From Akkermansiaceae bacterium (GTDB lineage Bacteria; Verrucomicrobiota; Verrucomicrobiia; Verrucomicrobiales; Akkermansiaceae): a DNA stretch of 42,070 nt. Position 1 is the stretch's first letter. Each line of letters starts with the position of its first letter. Position numbers and translations under genes: made by a program. The stretch is taken from the NCBI GenBank assembly GCA_015062055.1, contig SUVK01000020.1:1-42070 (forward strand), written 5' to 3'. The notes under the pieces are model-generated. The model ran no database searches and was not told where the DNA came from. It saw nothing but the letters and a program-made list of their open reading frames with translations. Shown here piece after piece: positions 17,100-25,049 of the stretch.

Positions 17100-17642
17100 T
17101 CAGTAATTTTGGGCCAGAATGGCAAAGTGAGCCTGCGGGTGGTCGCACACAGGGCATACCTCCGGGGCTTTCTTGCCTACGCAAATATGGCCGCAATTAC
17201 CGCACTGCCAAATCTGCTCGCCATCGCGGGAGAATACAATACCTTCCTCAATGTTGCTGAGCAACTTGCGGTAGCGCTCCTCGTGCTCTTTCTCAATCTT
17301 GCCCACACCGTCAAACAGCTCGGCAATTTCGTCAAAGCCCTCGGCGCGAGCCTCCTCGGCAAAGGTCTTGTACATATCCGTCCACTCGTACATTTCACCA
17401 CTGGCGGCATCTGCCAAGTTCTCTGTGGTGGCGGGAATCTTGCCACCGTGCAGCAACTTGAACCAAATCTTGGCATGCTCGCGCTCATTGTGCGCCGTTT
17501 CCTCAAAAATCTTGCTAATCTGTACATAGCCATCCTTCTTTGCCTTGGATGCATAGTACAAATACTTGGTATGAGCCTGAGACTCACCGGCGTATGCGGT
17601 GGCCAAGTTCTGCTCCGTCTTGGTGCCTTTAAGGTCCTTCAT
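17100..17642 (-). CDS. rubrerythrin
   Basis: A 180-aa non-heme iron protein that reduces hydrogen peroxide in anaerobes. Residues 1-140 form the four-helix ferritin-like diiron domain with ExxH motifs ([45 protein letters not shown]). The C-terminal rubredoxin-like domain has two CxxC pairs ([12 protein letters not shown] and [14 protein letters not shown]). It has the classical domain order and length. The presence fits an oxygen-exposed anaerobe; cytochrome bd genes lie elsewhere in the window. Confidence 0.95.
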   Translation of the reverse strand: MKDLKGTKTEQNLATAYAGESQAHTKYLYYASKAKKDGYVQISKIFEETAHNEREHAKIWFKLLHGGKIPATTENLADAASGEMYEWTDMYKTFAEEARAEGFDEIAELFDGVGKIEKEHEERYRKLLSNIEEGIVFSRDGEQIWQCGNCGHICVGKKAPEVCPVCDHPQAHFAILAQNY

Positions 17643-17695
17643 AATCGTGTGTTTGTGTTGTAGATTTTCCCCGCATTCGCTCTGCGGCTTTCCTT

Positions 17696-17723
17696 AATTT
17701 ACCACATTTTTCCCACTTTGCAA
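17696..17723 (-). promoter_or_regulatory. promoter for rubrerythrin
   Basis: On the minus strand TTGCAA (17718-17723), a 16-nt spacer and TAAATT (17696-17701), predicting a leader of about 47 nt before the ATG at 17642. Confidence 0.5.
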
Positions 17724-17780
17724 GCAGGCTTTTGATGCGTGACGTATTTTTTGCACGCCTGCTGCCCCTCAGCTCCAAAA

Positions 17781-18368
17781 CTACGCGGCAGCTTCTACCC
17801 CGCACATATCCACATACCGCGTTCGCAACAAACTGCTGTCGCGGTGCCCCGTTTCATACTGTAATGCTGAGTAATCCTTAAAATGGCGCAAGTGATAGCT
17901 CGCAAACGTATGCCGCAACACATCCGGCGGCCATCGGTCACCCCCCGCACGCACTCGCAGTGCATGCCAATGTTTTAGCCATTGCGCGGGGCAAATGCGC
18001 CCGATGGGTAAACATGTTTTCAAAAGCCTCGCCAATGGAGGCTGTATGGTCACCATTCCGGCCCCGCCGGTCTTGCTGTGCTGAGGGAGAATACAGATGC
18101 TGTTACTTTCCAAATCCACTTGCTCCCATGTAAGGCGAGCCACCTCATGCGGGCGTATCCCCGCATACAGCATCAACCCCACTGCGGCCAAACAACGGCC
18201 ACCTTCATATTCTGCTGCAACTTGCAGCAATTTTTCTATCTCCTTTGGTTTTAATATCTCTATGCGTTTCTCAACTACACGCGGTGGCTCCACCTTTGCC
18301 ACCGGGTTCTCACTGCACCACCCTCGCTTGTAAGCCGTACCGAATACCGCACTGAGTATGTGCCGTGC
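17781..18368 (-). pseudogene. 5'-truncated tyrosine recombinase/integrase
   Basis: The catalytic half of a tyrosine recombinase. The frame reads backwards from about 18368 with RHILSAVFGTAYKRGW, the usual link between arm-binding and catalytic domains. Then come the catalytic Arg (LYAGIRPHEVARL), the beta-hairpin Lys (SKTGGAG), the LRHTFASYH box, and GHRDSS with the C-terminal nucleophile Tyr (RTRYVD). The N-terminal DNA-binding region is missing: the frame closes at a TAA at 18429-18431, and upstream codons no longer look like an integrase. A GTG at 18302 could start a 173-aa fragment. It abuts a second truncated gene on the other strand at about 18360, which marks a recombination junction. 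Confidence 0.8.
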
Positions 18369-18974
18369 AATGTAACCGTGGGAGGGACAGGGCGACTGGA
18401 AATGAGCAGTACCGATGGCAGCAGCACCTTAACGGCCAAAAATATTTACATTGAAAAAGATGGCACACTCAGCGCAGTAAATGAGGTCACACCCGACGAG
18501 ATCATTACTTTAGCAGCCGCCGAAACGGTGAGCATCTATAATGAAAAGCCTGGCGGCATCATTAACGGTAATGTAGACATGGCTGCCGGCTCAACATATC
18601 AAGCAGAAGGGGCTCATTTAAGCGTCAAAAATGGCACTTTGACATTCAACGCAACAAGCAATGAGAAAATCAACCTTGTATTGACACTACAGGCTCAATA
18701 CGAAACGGATTCTCAAGTATTACTGTTTACCGATATAAACGCCGTTGAATTTATTCTGGACAACACCAAGGCAGATATAAAAGACAAGTCTGTTATACTG
18801 AACGCAGCCGATTATTTCTGCGGCGATTGGATTAACGAGAACACCGAATTAATATATGACGGCAGTTCCGTATATGTAACCGGCGTGAACCGAGTAATTC
18901 CCGAGCCTGCAACAGCCACGCTGAGCTTGTTGGCTCTGGCTGCGTTGGCAGCACGCCGCCGTAGACGCGAATAA
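18360..18974 (+). pseudogene. 5'-truncated PEP-CTERM beta-helix protein
   Basis: About 204 codons of the C-terminal part of a secreted repeat protein: Gly/Thr/Asn-rich beta-type sequence (TVGGTGRLEMSSTDGSSTLT, NIYIEKDGTLSAVNEVT, GGIINGNVDMAAGSTY), then VIPEP, a hydrophobic helix (ATLSLLALAALAA) and RRRRRE. This is the verrucomicrobial PEP-CTERM sorting tail. No signal peptide exists: the frame is open upstream only into the integrase fragment and stops at 18252-18254, so the 5' part is lost. The same tail ends the intact 39407-41491 gene. Expression is doubtful; it ends in a good terminator. Confidence 0.75.
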
Positions 18975-18994
18975 AGAACAGGCAACAGAGATTC

Positions 18995-19029
18995 ACACCG
19001 CTGCTTCCGTCACAAGCTGCGGTGTTTTT
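18995..19029 (+). terminator. terminator after the PEP-CTERM remnant
   Basis: ACACCGC (18995-19001) pairs with GCGGTGT (19019-19025), with inner TGCTT/AAGC pairing, followed by TTTTTA. Confidence 0.75.
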
Positions 19030-19094
19030 ATGCATATGTAAGCCCATTCAGTCATCCGGTTTGCGGAACATAGCAAAAAGCTCAGATAAAATCA

Positions 19095-19127
19095 CGGAAA
19101 ATATAAAGTTACGCTTTACATTTTCCG
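19095..19127. repeat. palindrome upstream of the DUF4143 ATPase
   Basis: CGGAAAATATAAAG (19095-19108), a 5-nt loop TTACG, and CTTTACATTTTCCG (19114-19127): 14-bp arms with a single A/C mismatch. The same palindrome follows the ATPase gene at 20338. The right arm contains TTTACA (19115-19120), used as the -35 box of the ATPase promoter. The mismatched C is part of that hexamer. Confidence 0.85.
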
Positions 19128-19143
19128 ACTTATTATATATAAT
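19115..19143 (+). promoter_or_regulatory. ATPase promoter inside the palindrome
   Basis: TTTACA (19115-19120), a 17-nt spacer and perfect TATAAT (19138-19143). The predicted start is the ATG at 19150, so the mRNA would be leaderless. The -35 box lies in the palindrome's right arm, so anything binding the palindrome would compete with RNA polymerase. Confidence 0.7.
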
Positions 19144-19149
19144 ATGCTT

Positions 19150-20331
19150 ATGAAGAAAAAATACATAGAAAGACAGATAAGTGACTATGTAAATAAGGTA
19201 GCGGGGATGTACCCGGTAGTCACTATCTGCGGGCCACGTCAATCCGGCAAGACAACGCTGGCAAGGCACTTATTCCCGACCTATGACTATGTAAGCATGG
19301 AAGACCCCGGGCGACGCCTGCAATTTGAAAATGATCCCCGCGGATTTCTTGCGTTGCACCCTGCACCGTGTATTATAGATGAGGTACAAAATACACCGAG
19401 CTTGCTCAGTTATCTGCAAGGCATAGTGGATGAGCAAAACACACCCGGCATGTACATATTGACGGGAAGCCGCCAGATGGAATTGCAGGAGAGCATTACG
19501 CAGAGTCTTGCCGGGCGCTCTGCCATGGTAGATTTGCTGCCGTTATCATGCGCAGAACTAACGGCAGCCGACATACGGCACACCAGGGATGAGGCTCTGT
19601 ATTACGGAGGCTTACCCCGCTTGTATACAGAGGGAATCCCCCCGGAGATTGCGTACTCAAACTACATGCGTACCTATGTAGAGCGAGATGTTAGGCAGCT
19701 GATTAACATCAAAAATCTTTCAGCATTTGAAACGTTCATCCGCCTGCTTGCCGCTAGGGTAGGACAAATCATCAATTATTCCTCCCTTGCAAGCGATGTG
19801 GGAGTCAGTGCCCCTACAATCAAAGAATGGGTATCTATGCTGGAGGCATCTTACCTTATCTTTACCGTACATCCCTACTATAACAACTTTGGCAAACGGC
19901 TTACCAAATCCCCCAAAATTTTCTTTACAGAAACGGGATTAGTAACCGCGCTGCTCGATATTAACTCACCGTCTCAGGTTGCCAGAGATCCACTTATTGG
20001 CAGTATTTATGAAAACCTTATCGTATCAGAGTTTCTCAAAACACGCCTGAATGCCGGATTGCGTCCTAATTTATACTTCTATCGAGATGCCCACGGCTTT
20101 GAAATCGACCTGATACTCGATATCAAACGGCGCCCCCTGCCGATAGAAATCAAATCTGCCATGACATACACGCCTGCACTTACCAAAAACTTGCAGCAGT
20201 TTTATCAAAACGCCGCCACACAAGCGTTAACTCCGGCTCTGGTATACAGCGGTGAGAATTTAGGAGTTTTTCAAGGCGTGAAGGTAATCAATATAAACTC
20301 TGTACCGGAGGTAGCATTAAGTGAATTATAA
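19150..20331 (+). CDS. AAA-type ATPase with DUF4143 domain
   Basis: A 393-aa protein of the ATP-binding AAA_14/DUF4143 family. Walker A GPRQSGKTT is at residues 28-36, the Walker B-like CIIDEVQ at 74-80 and sensor ILTGSRQ at 103-109. After about residue 165 comes the DUF4143 part: VERDVRQL, a winged-helix-like segment (YSSLASDVGVSAPTIKEWVS), then LTKSPKIFFTETGL. A PD-(D/E)xK-like end, FEIDLILD followed by PIEIKSA, suggests a nuclease-type fold. The role of this family is poorly understood. I start at ATG 19150, because the earlier ATG at 19144 directly follows the -10 box. It is bracketed by two palindromes and is much more AT-rich around its ends than its neighbours, suggesting an acquired unit. 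Confidence 0.85.
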   Translation: MKKKYIERQISDYVNKVAGMYPVVTICGPRQSGKTTLARHLFPTYDYVSMEDPGRRLQFENDPRGFLALHPAPCIIDEVQNTPSLLSYLQGIVDEQNTPGMYILTGSRQMELQESITQSLAGRSAMVDLLPLSCAELTAADIRHTRDEALYYGGLPRLYTEGIPPEIAYSNYMRTYVERDVRQLINIKNLSAFETFIRLLAARVGQIINYSSLASDVGVSAPTIKEWVSMLEASYLIFTVHPYYNNFGKRLTKSPKIFFTETGLVTALLDINSPSQVARDPLIGSIYENLIVSEFLKTRLNAGLRPNLYFYRDAHGFEIDLILDIKRRPLPIEIKSAMTYTPALTKNLQQFYQNAATQALTPALVYSGENLGVFQGVKVININSVPEVALSEL

Positions 20332-20337
20332 ACAGCA

Positions 20338-20372
20338 TCGGAAAATCTAAAGCGCAACTTTAGATTTTCCGA
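20338..20372. repeat. palindrome downstream of the DUF4143 ATPase
   Basis: Perfect 15-bp arms TCGGAAAATCTAAAG (20338-20352) and CTTTAGATTTTCCGA (20358-20372) around the loop CGCAA, starting 7 nt after the ATPase stop. It is nearly identical to the upstream copy at 19095-19127. The T-rich stretch after it (CTCTTTTATTTTCT) could make it a terminator too. Confidence 0.9.
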
Positions 20373-20712
20373 CTCTTTTATTTTCTACGAATTGCGAATG
20401 CAGTTCAATCTTCTTATACAATTTTCGTACAAAATGCAAGATTAAATCGACGATTTTACACCATTTTTCATAAACGGTTGTTTATTATTATATTACAATG
20501 GTGTTAAAATATTTTCAGGGCAACGACATGAGCATGGTCAAGACCTACTCGCGGGGCGAGCTACTCAAGATTTTCGTTCTCTTTACCCCGTGTATATAAC
20601 AAGTGCGAGATGATATGAGAAACAAAACACAACAGTTCGCCCCAAATATCGAAAAAGTAAGAGGTAGGAGGCATTTAGCTGTGACATTCAAAGAGAAAAG
20701 CGAAGTTTAAGC
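20373..20712 (+). other. AT-rich intergenic region with one small ORF
   Basis: This gap holds no recognisable gene. A 33-codon ORF (20498-20599, ATG start, preceded by an AT-rich inverted repeat TTTTACACCATT at 20454-20465 and AATGGTG at 20497-20503) is the only candidate; it reads MVLKYFQGND then MSMVKTYSRGELLKIFVLF. It lies upstream of the ilvH promoter, so it is not on the ilvH mRNA unless a further upstream promoter exists. It may be a decayed insertion. Confidence 0.4.
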
Positions 20713-20741
20713 TTGACGTAGGCAGAGAATGAATGTAGACT
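20713..20741 (+). promoter_or_regulatory. promoter for ilvH
   Basis: TTGACG (20713-20718), a 17-nt spacer and TAGACT (20736-20741), giving a leader of about 19 nt before the ATG at 20767. Confidence 0.6.
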
Positions 20742-20766
20742 TGACGCGCAATAGAAACACCATACC

Positions 20767-21252
20767 ATGCCGACACATTCCCACACAATTTCCGTACTGG
20801 TAGAGAACAAGTTTGGCGTACTTTCTCGCGTAGCGGGGTTATTCTCCGGGCGCGGTTACAACATCCATTCTCTTAATGTGGCCCCTTGCGAAGACCCCCG
20901 ATTCTCTCGCATGACCATAGACGTGAACGAGGCAAGCGAGAAGCTCGACCAAGTTATCAAGCAGCTCAGCAAGCTCGTGAACGTGGTAGAGGTAATCGAC
21001 TACCGCGATGAACCGACGGTATACCGTGAAGTTGTGCTGATGTGCGTGCGCTTCGGCGAGAAAAAACAAGAGATTCTCGAGCTTTGCAACATTTTCGGCG
21101 CCCGTATTTTGGATGCCACGCGCGAGCTGCTCACCATCGAAATCTGCGGTGGCGTGTTCCGCCTGAACCGATTCCTGAACCTGATGCAGGATTACGATGT
21201 GACCATGCTCACACGCTCCGGTAAGATTGCCGTGGTAAAACCCAAGGCATAA
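20767..21252 (+). CDS. ilvH: acetolactate synthase small (regulatory) subunit
   Basis: A 161-aa regulatory subunit of acetohydroxyacid synthase, which conveys valine feedback in branched-chain amino acid synthesis. The N-terminal ACT domain reads HTISVLVENKFGVLSRVAGL and then FSGRGYNIHSLNVAP. The C-terminal domain carries EVVLMCVR, IFGARILDATRELLTIEICG and the end MLTRSGKIAVVK. Length is typical. The catalytic subunit gene (ilvB/ilvI) is not adjacent, which is unusual because the two are normally together. It has its own promoter and a strong terminator, so it is monocistronic here. Confidence 0.95.
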   Translation: MPTHSHTISVLVENKFGVLSRVAGLFSGRGYNIHSLNVAPCEDPRFSRMTIDVNEASEKLDQVIKQLSKLVNVVEVIDYRDEPTVYREVVLMCVRFGEKKQEILELCNIFGARILDATRELLTIEICGGVFRLNRFLNLMQDYDVTMLTRSGKIAVVKPKA

Positions 21253-21274
21253 CCACCTGCACAGCAAATTTTAT

Positions 21275-21306
21275 ACGCCCGATGCCGCGACATCGGGCGT
21301 TTTTTT
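21275..21306 (+). terminator. rho-independent terminator after ilvH
   Basis: Perfect 10-bp stem ACGCCCGATG/CATCGGGCGT (21275-21284, 21291-21300) with loop CCGCGA and a T run. Confidence 0.95.
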
Positions 21307-21338
21307 GTCTTGCGCGGGCAGAAATCAAGACATTATGC

Positions 21339-21367
21339 GTGACGCGCAGCTGAAAATATGATAGAAT
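21339..21367 (+). promoter_or_regulatory. promoter for nadB
   Basis: GTGACG (21339-21344), a 17-nt spacer and TAGAAT (21362-21367), about 25 nt before the nadB ATG. Confidence 0.5.
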
Positions 21368-21392
21368 ACTCGCCGTAACGCAGTCAACGGAA

Positions 21393-22991
21393 ATGATAGC
21401 GACAGATTTCTTAGTAATCGGCAGTGGCGTAGCCGGGCTCAGTTTTGCCCTGCGTGCCGCAGAGCATGGCAAAGTGATTGTACTGTGCAAGAGCGACCCG
21501 CTGGTATCCAGCTCGGCCAAGGCACAAGGCGGCATCGCCGCCGTAATGGATAAGAACGACACCTTCGAAGAACACGTGGCCGACACCCTCGATGCGGGGG
21601 CCGGCCTGTGCGATGAAGCCGCAGTACGCACCATCGTGACCGAGGCGCCCGAGGCCATACGAGAGCTGCTCAGCTGGGGTGTAGATTTTGACCAGCACGA
21701 GGACGGCGAGTTTGAGTTGGGCAGAGAGGGCGGCCACGGCAAACGCCGCATTTTGCACTCCAAAGACACCACCGGGTTAGAAATATCCTCTAAGCTGCTG
21801 GAGTGCGCCAAACGCCACCCGAACATTGAAATTTTAGACCACCGCATCGCCATAGACCTCATTACCACGGCCAAACTGGGCTGTGTAACCGAAGACCGCG
21901 TGCTGGGGGCCTATGTGCTCAACCCCGCAACAGGGGCAGTGGACATCTTCCGCTGCGACCGCATCATGCTGGCAACGGGTGGCACCGGGCGTGTGTATAT
22001 GTACACCACCAACCCGCAAACCGCTACGGGCGACGGTGTGGCAATGGCTTGGCGGGCAGGTGCCAACATCTCTAACATGGAGTTCGTGCAATTTCACCCC
22101 ACCACCTTCTACAACCCCAAGAGCTCCGACCGCGAAGGGCTCACCTTCCTCATCTCCGAAGCCGTGCGCGGCGAGGGCGGCATCTTGCGAGGGCCCGATG
22201 GCAAAGAGTTCATGCAAAAATACGATGCCCGCAAGAGTTTGGCCCCCCGAGACATCGTGGCACGCGCCATCAACAGCGAGATACTGCGCACGGGGCATCC
22301 CTGCATGTATCTCGACATGACCCACAAGCCCAAGGGATTCATGGCAGAGCGATTCCCCTACATATACGAAACCTGCAAAAGCTACGGGATAGATGCCGAG
22401 GTAGACATGATACCGGTAGTACCCTCTGCCCACTACCAGTGTGGTGGTATACAAACCAACACCAACGGGCAAACCAGTTTGCGCGGATTATTTGCCGCCG
22501 GGGAATGTGCCTGCACGGGGTTACACGGGGCAAACCGCTTGGCCAGCAACTCATTGTTGGAGTGCGTAGTATGCTCCAAACGCGCCTTAAACACCATGCT
22601 CACGCGATTGCCGCTGGCACATAAAATGGAGGAGTACCCCATCCCCGAGTGGATACACGGCGAAAAGGCAGAGCGCGACGACTTGGCCATTTTGTACCAT
22701 TGCTGGGACGAAGTACGCCGCACCATGACAGACTACGTGAGCATCGTACGCACCAACCACCGTTTGCAACGTGCAGCCACCCGACTGCGCAACATCAACC
22801 GCGAGATTAACGAGTACTACTGGGGCTACCGAGTCACCCCCGAGATTATTGACCTGCGTAACTTGGCCCTCACGGCATCCCTTATTGTAGATTGTGCCAT
22901 ACGCCGCCAAGAATCCCGAGGCTTGCACTACACTCTCGATGCCCCCGATAAATTGCCCATGGCACGGCCCAGCGTCATTCACAACTGGTAA
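21393..22991 (+). CDS. nadB: L-aspartate oxidase
   Basis: A 532-aa FAD enzyme that oxidises L-aspartate to iminoaspartate, first step of de novo NAD synthesis with NadA. The FAD dinucleotide loop VIGSGVAGLSFALRAA is at the N-terminus, then SSSAKAQGGIAAV. Active-site regions include VQFHPTTFY, RGEGGILRGPDGKEFM, LAPRDIVARAI and SAHYQCGGIQTN. FAD is also held by FAAGECACTGLHGANRLASN, and the C-terminal helical domain reads LQRAATRLRNINREI. Substrate motifs fit aspartate oxidase better than succinate dehydrogenase (no SdhB or membrane subunits nearby). nadA and nadC are not in the window. Confidence 0.93.
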   Translation: MIATDFLVIGSGVAGLSFALRAAEHGKVIVLCKSDPLVSSSAKAQGGIAAVMDKNDTFEEHVADTLDAGAGLCDEAAVRTIVTEAPEAIRELLSWGVDFDQHEDGEFELGREGGHGKRRILHSKDTTGLEISSKLLECAKRHPNIEILDHRIAIDLITTAKLGCVTEDRVLGAYVLNPATGAVDIFRCDRIMLATGGTGRVYMYTTNPQTATGDGVAMAWRAGANISNMEFVQFHPTTFYNPKSSDREGLTFLISEAVRGEGGILRGPDGKEFMQKYDARKSLAPRDIVARAINSEILRTGHPCMYLDMTHKPKGFMAERFPYIYETCKSYGIDAEVDMIPVVPSAHYQCGGIQTNTNGQTSLRGLFAAGECACTGLHGANRLASNSLLECVVCSKRALNTMLTRLPLAHKMEEYPIPEWIHGEKAERDDLAILYHCWDEVRRTMTDYVSIVRTNHRLQRAATRLRNINREINEYYWGYRVTPEIIDLRNLALTASLIVDCAIRRQESRGLHYTLDAPDKLPMARPSVIHNW

Positions 22992-23002
22992 AGCCCCTGC
23001 AC

Positions 23003-23962
23003 ATGAAGTTACTCTCAGCTCTCATCATCGCGGCAATAGGGTTAGGCACAGTTCACCCGGTTTCGGCAGCGACCCTACGCGGTGGCTCCTCCGGCAAAGC
23101 TGTGGAAGCCGAGCTGCAGCGTCGCAAAAAGCAGCAGACGCAAGCTACTACCAACGAAACCCTGCGAAAAGTCGATGATGAAGCCACGAGAAGAGCTGCC
23201 ATACAAGCAGGCCCCATCAAACCCAGCACAGACCAAAGCCACCGCACCAACTTTCCGGACCCCAAGAAAATGCCCGCCACCAAACGCGCCGGCGCTTATC
23301 CTTGGCATTTCGATATAACAGCTACCTACTTCTACATAGGCGAGCTGCCGTCGAAAAATAATCCCACCCCCAACACGGCCAGCAGCTGGGACAGCGCATG
23401 GGATGACAACTACGGCGGGTTCGATGACCCCAACCCCGCCAATCGTTGCCCCCGCACCTATTGCCCCAAAGGCTTTACCCCGCAGCTGAACCCCTTTTAC
23501 GTGGCTCTGCCCTACAATGATATTCAAAAGGGAGGCCCCAAACCGGAGGCATCTCGCGTTATCCCATGGTACCGGCGAGATAAAGAGGGAAAATACGAGT
23601 CGGTATGCCGTGGCATGTGGGTGCAGATATATTACAACGGTAAGTATTGTTTTGCCCAATGGGAAGACTGCGGCCCCTTTGTGACAGACGACTGGCAATA
23701 TGTGTTCGGCGGGGCACGCCCCAAAAATGAGAAAAATAATGCAGCCGGCATCGACGTCTCCCCCGCAGTGCGCGATTACCTCGGCATCCCCGGTGGCATG
23801 GCCAAGGTACATTGGCGCTTTGTAGACTTTCACCTTGTACCGGGGGGTCCATGGGCAAAATACGGCAAAGACAACCCCTTTGTCAACCCCACTTTGCGCA
23901 AGGCCATTCAAAAATACGAGTATCAACAACGCACGCGTCAAGGTAAATACAGGGCCAGATAA
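23003..23962 (+). CDS. secreted double-psi beta-barrel-like protein
   Basis: A 319-aa exported protein with signal peptide (MKLLSALIIAAIGLGTVHPVSAA) and a Gln/Lys/Thr-rich linker. A folded C-terminal domain follows from about residue 95. It shows ITATYFYIGE, LNPFYVALPYND, MWVQIYYNGKYCFAQWEDCG, PFVTDDWQYVFG, GIDVSPAVRDYLGIPGG and KVHWRFVD. The order DCGPF ... GIDVSPAVRDYL resembles the RlpA/expansin-like double-psi barrel, in which the conserved Asp sits in an analogous place. Such domains bind or cleave peptidoglycan or polysaccharides. It starts 12 nt after nadB and 21 nt before the HAD-FolB gene, so likely co-transcribed. The family is an inference from motif order. Confidence 0.7.
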   Translation: MKLLSALIIAAIGLGTVHPVSAATLRGGSSGKAVEAELQRRKKQQTQATTNETLRKVDDEATRRAAIQAGPIKPSTDQSHRTNFPDPKKMPATKRAGAYPWHFDITATYFYIGELPSKNNPTPNTASSWDSAWDDNYGGFDDPNPANRCPRTYCPKGFTPQLNPFYVALPYNDIQKGGPKPEASRVIPWYRRDKEGKYESVCRGMWVQIYYNGKYCFAQWEDCGPFVTDDWQYVFGGARPKNEKNNAAGIDVSPAVRDYLGIPGGMAKVHWRFVDFHLVPGGPWAKYGKDNPFVNPTLRKAIQKYEYQQRTRQGKYRAR

Positions 23963-23982
23963 AGCAAAACCCCACTTTGTAT

Positions 23983-24966
23983 ATGTTCAAAAATCTTCTT
24001 TTCGATTGGTCGGGCACGCTGTGCGATGACATGGCTCTCACCATAGAAGCCACCAACTATGTGTTGGCTCAGTACAACCGCTCCCCCTTAGACCGCAAAG
24101 CATTCCGCAACGAATTCCAGCTTCCGTACCCGGATTACTATGCCGTCAAAATACCCGAAGCCAAACTCGAGGATTTGGAGAACTACTACCGCTACGCCTT
24201 CGACAACTCTGCCACAAGAGTCACCCTGATACCGCATGCCGATGAGTTTGTCCGCTTTTGTCGGGCTCGCGGCATTCGCTGCTTTATCCTCACCAGTATG
24301 GATCCCAAGGCTTTCCGCGAGCAAGCCACTCAACTGGGCATGTGGGATTACTTCGAGCATATTCACTCCGGCATCCACAACAAAGAGCACTACATCGCCA
24401 CCCTCATGCAGCAGCACGGGCTCAACCCGGCTGAAACTGCCTTTATCGGCGACATGCAACACGATATCCGCGCAGCCCATTGCGCAGGCATTACCGGCAT
24501 AGGTGTGCTTACCGGGTACAACAACCCCACCCAACTGGCAGAGGCAATACCCGACCTCATGGTACCCGACCTCGCAGCCCTGCGCGCTCTCTTGCAACGC
24601 ACTCCGGCACCGCAGGCAGACACGATTCACCTCAATGGGTTAGAGCTTATGTGCAACATCGGCGTGCCGGCAGAAGAACGAGCCACCCCTCAACGCCTCA
24701 CGGCCGACATCACCCTTACCTCCCCCTGCCCCTTCACAACCATGGGCGAAGACATTGAGCGCACCATCAATTACCACACGCTCTCCCTACGTTTGGCAGA
24801 GCTTGCCGCAGCAGAGCCTACGGTGTTGCTGGAAACCCTGGCCCACAAACTGGCCACCTGCTGTGTACAAGAGTTCGGCGCCCCGCAAGCCTCAATCGAG
24901 CTGCATAAATACATATTGCCTCAACTCAAATCTACCGCCGTGCGCACGGTGGTAAGCAAAAGCTAA
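23983..24966 (+). CDS. folB: HAD hydrolase fused to dihydroneopterin aldolase
   Basis: A 327-aa fusion. Residues 1-205 are a HAD phosphatase: motif I FDWSGTLCDD (nucleophile Asp8), motif II ILTS, a Lys in the HNKEHY segment, motif IV IGDMQHDIRAA. The usual second Asp of motif I (DxD) is Ser here, an oddity. Residues about 213-327 are dihydroneopterin aldolase (FolB): LNGLELMCNIGVPAEER with the catalytic Glu, the Tyr in INYHTLSLRLAEL, VLLETLAHKLA, and the Lys in ELHKYILPQLK. FolB converts dihydroneopterin to hydroxymethyldihydropterin in folate synthesis. A HAD phosphatase could supply the phosphate removal before it (inference). I start at ATG 23983, since the TTG at 23977 adds only two residues. 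The final 23 bases recur after the next gene. Confidence 0.85.
   Translation: MFKNLLFDWSGTLCDDMALTIEATNYVLAQYNRSPLDRKAFRNEFQLPYPDYYAVKIPEAKLEDLENYYRYAFDNSATRVTLIPHADEFVRFCRARGIRCFILTSMDPKAFREQATQLGMWDYFEHIHSGIHNKEHYIATLMQQHGLNPAETAFIGDMQHDIRAAHCAGITGIGVLTGYNNPTQLAEAIPDLMVPDLAALRALLQRTPAPQADTIHLNGLELMCNIGVPAEERATPQRLTADITLTSPCPFTTMGEDIERTINYHTLSLRLAELAAAEPTVLLETLAHKLATCCVQEFGAPQASIELHKYILPQLKSTAVRTVVSKS
24934..24956 (+). repeat. direct repeat, left copy (3' end of the folB fusion)
   Basis: ACCGCCGTGCGCACGGTGGT plus AAG, an imperfect palindrome inside the last codons of the HAD-FolB gene. A 22/23 identical copy lies at 27284-27306, after the ankyrin gene. Confidence 0.85.
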
Positions 24967-25049
24967 AGCAATCAGACACCATATTCCGTTATCAGAAAAA
25001 ACTTCTACATACTATCCAAAGCACTTAAACTCGAGCACTTCATTACATC

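Noticed and set aside
20498..20599. 33-aa ORF upstream of ilvH as an attenuation leader peptide
   Set aside because: It has Leu, Val and Ile codons but no run of them, no alternative terminator hairpin follows, and the good ilvH promoter (20713-20741) lies downstream of it.
23075..23941. 288-aa minus-strand ORF opposite the secreted double-psi-barrel protein
   Set aside because: The plus-strand frame has a signal peptide, good operon spacing and domain motifs; the antisense frame has none and follows from codon bias.
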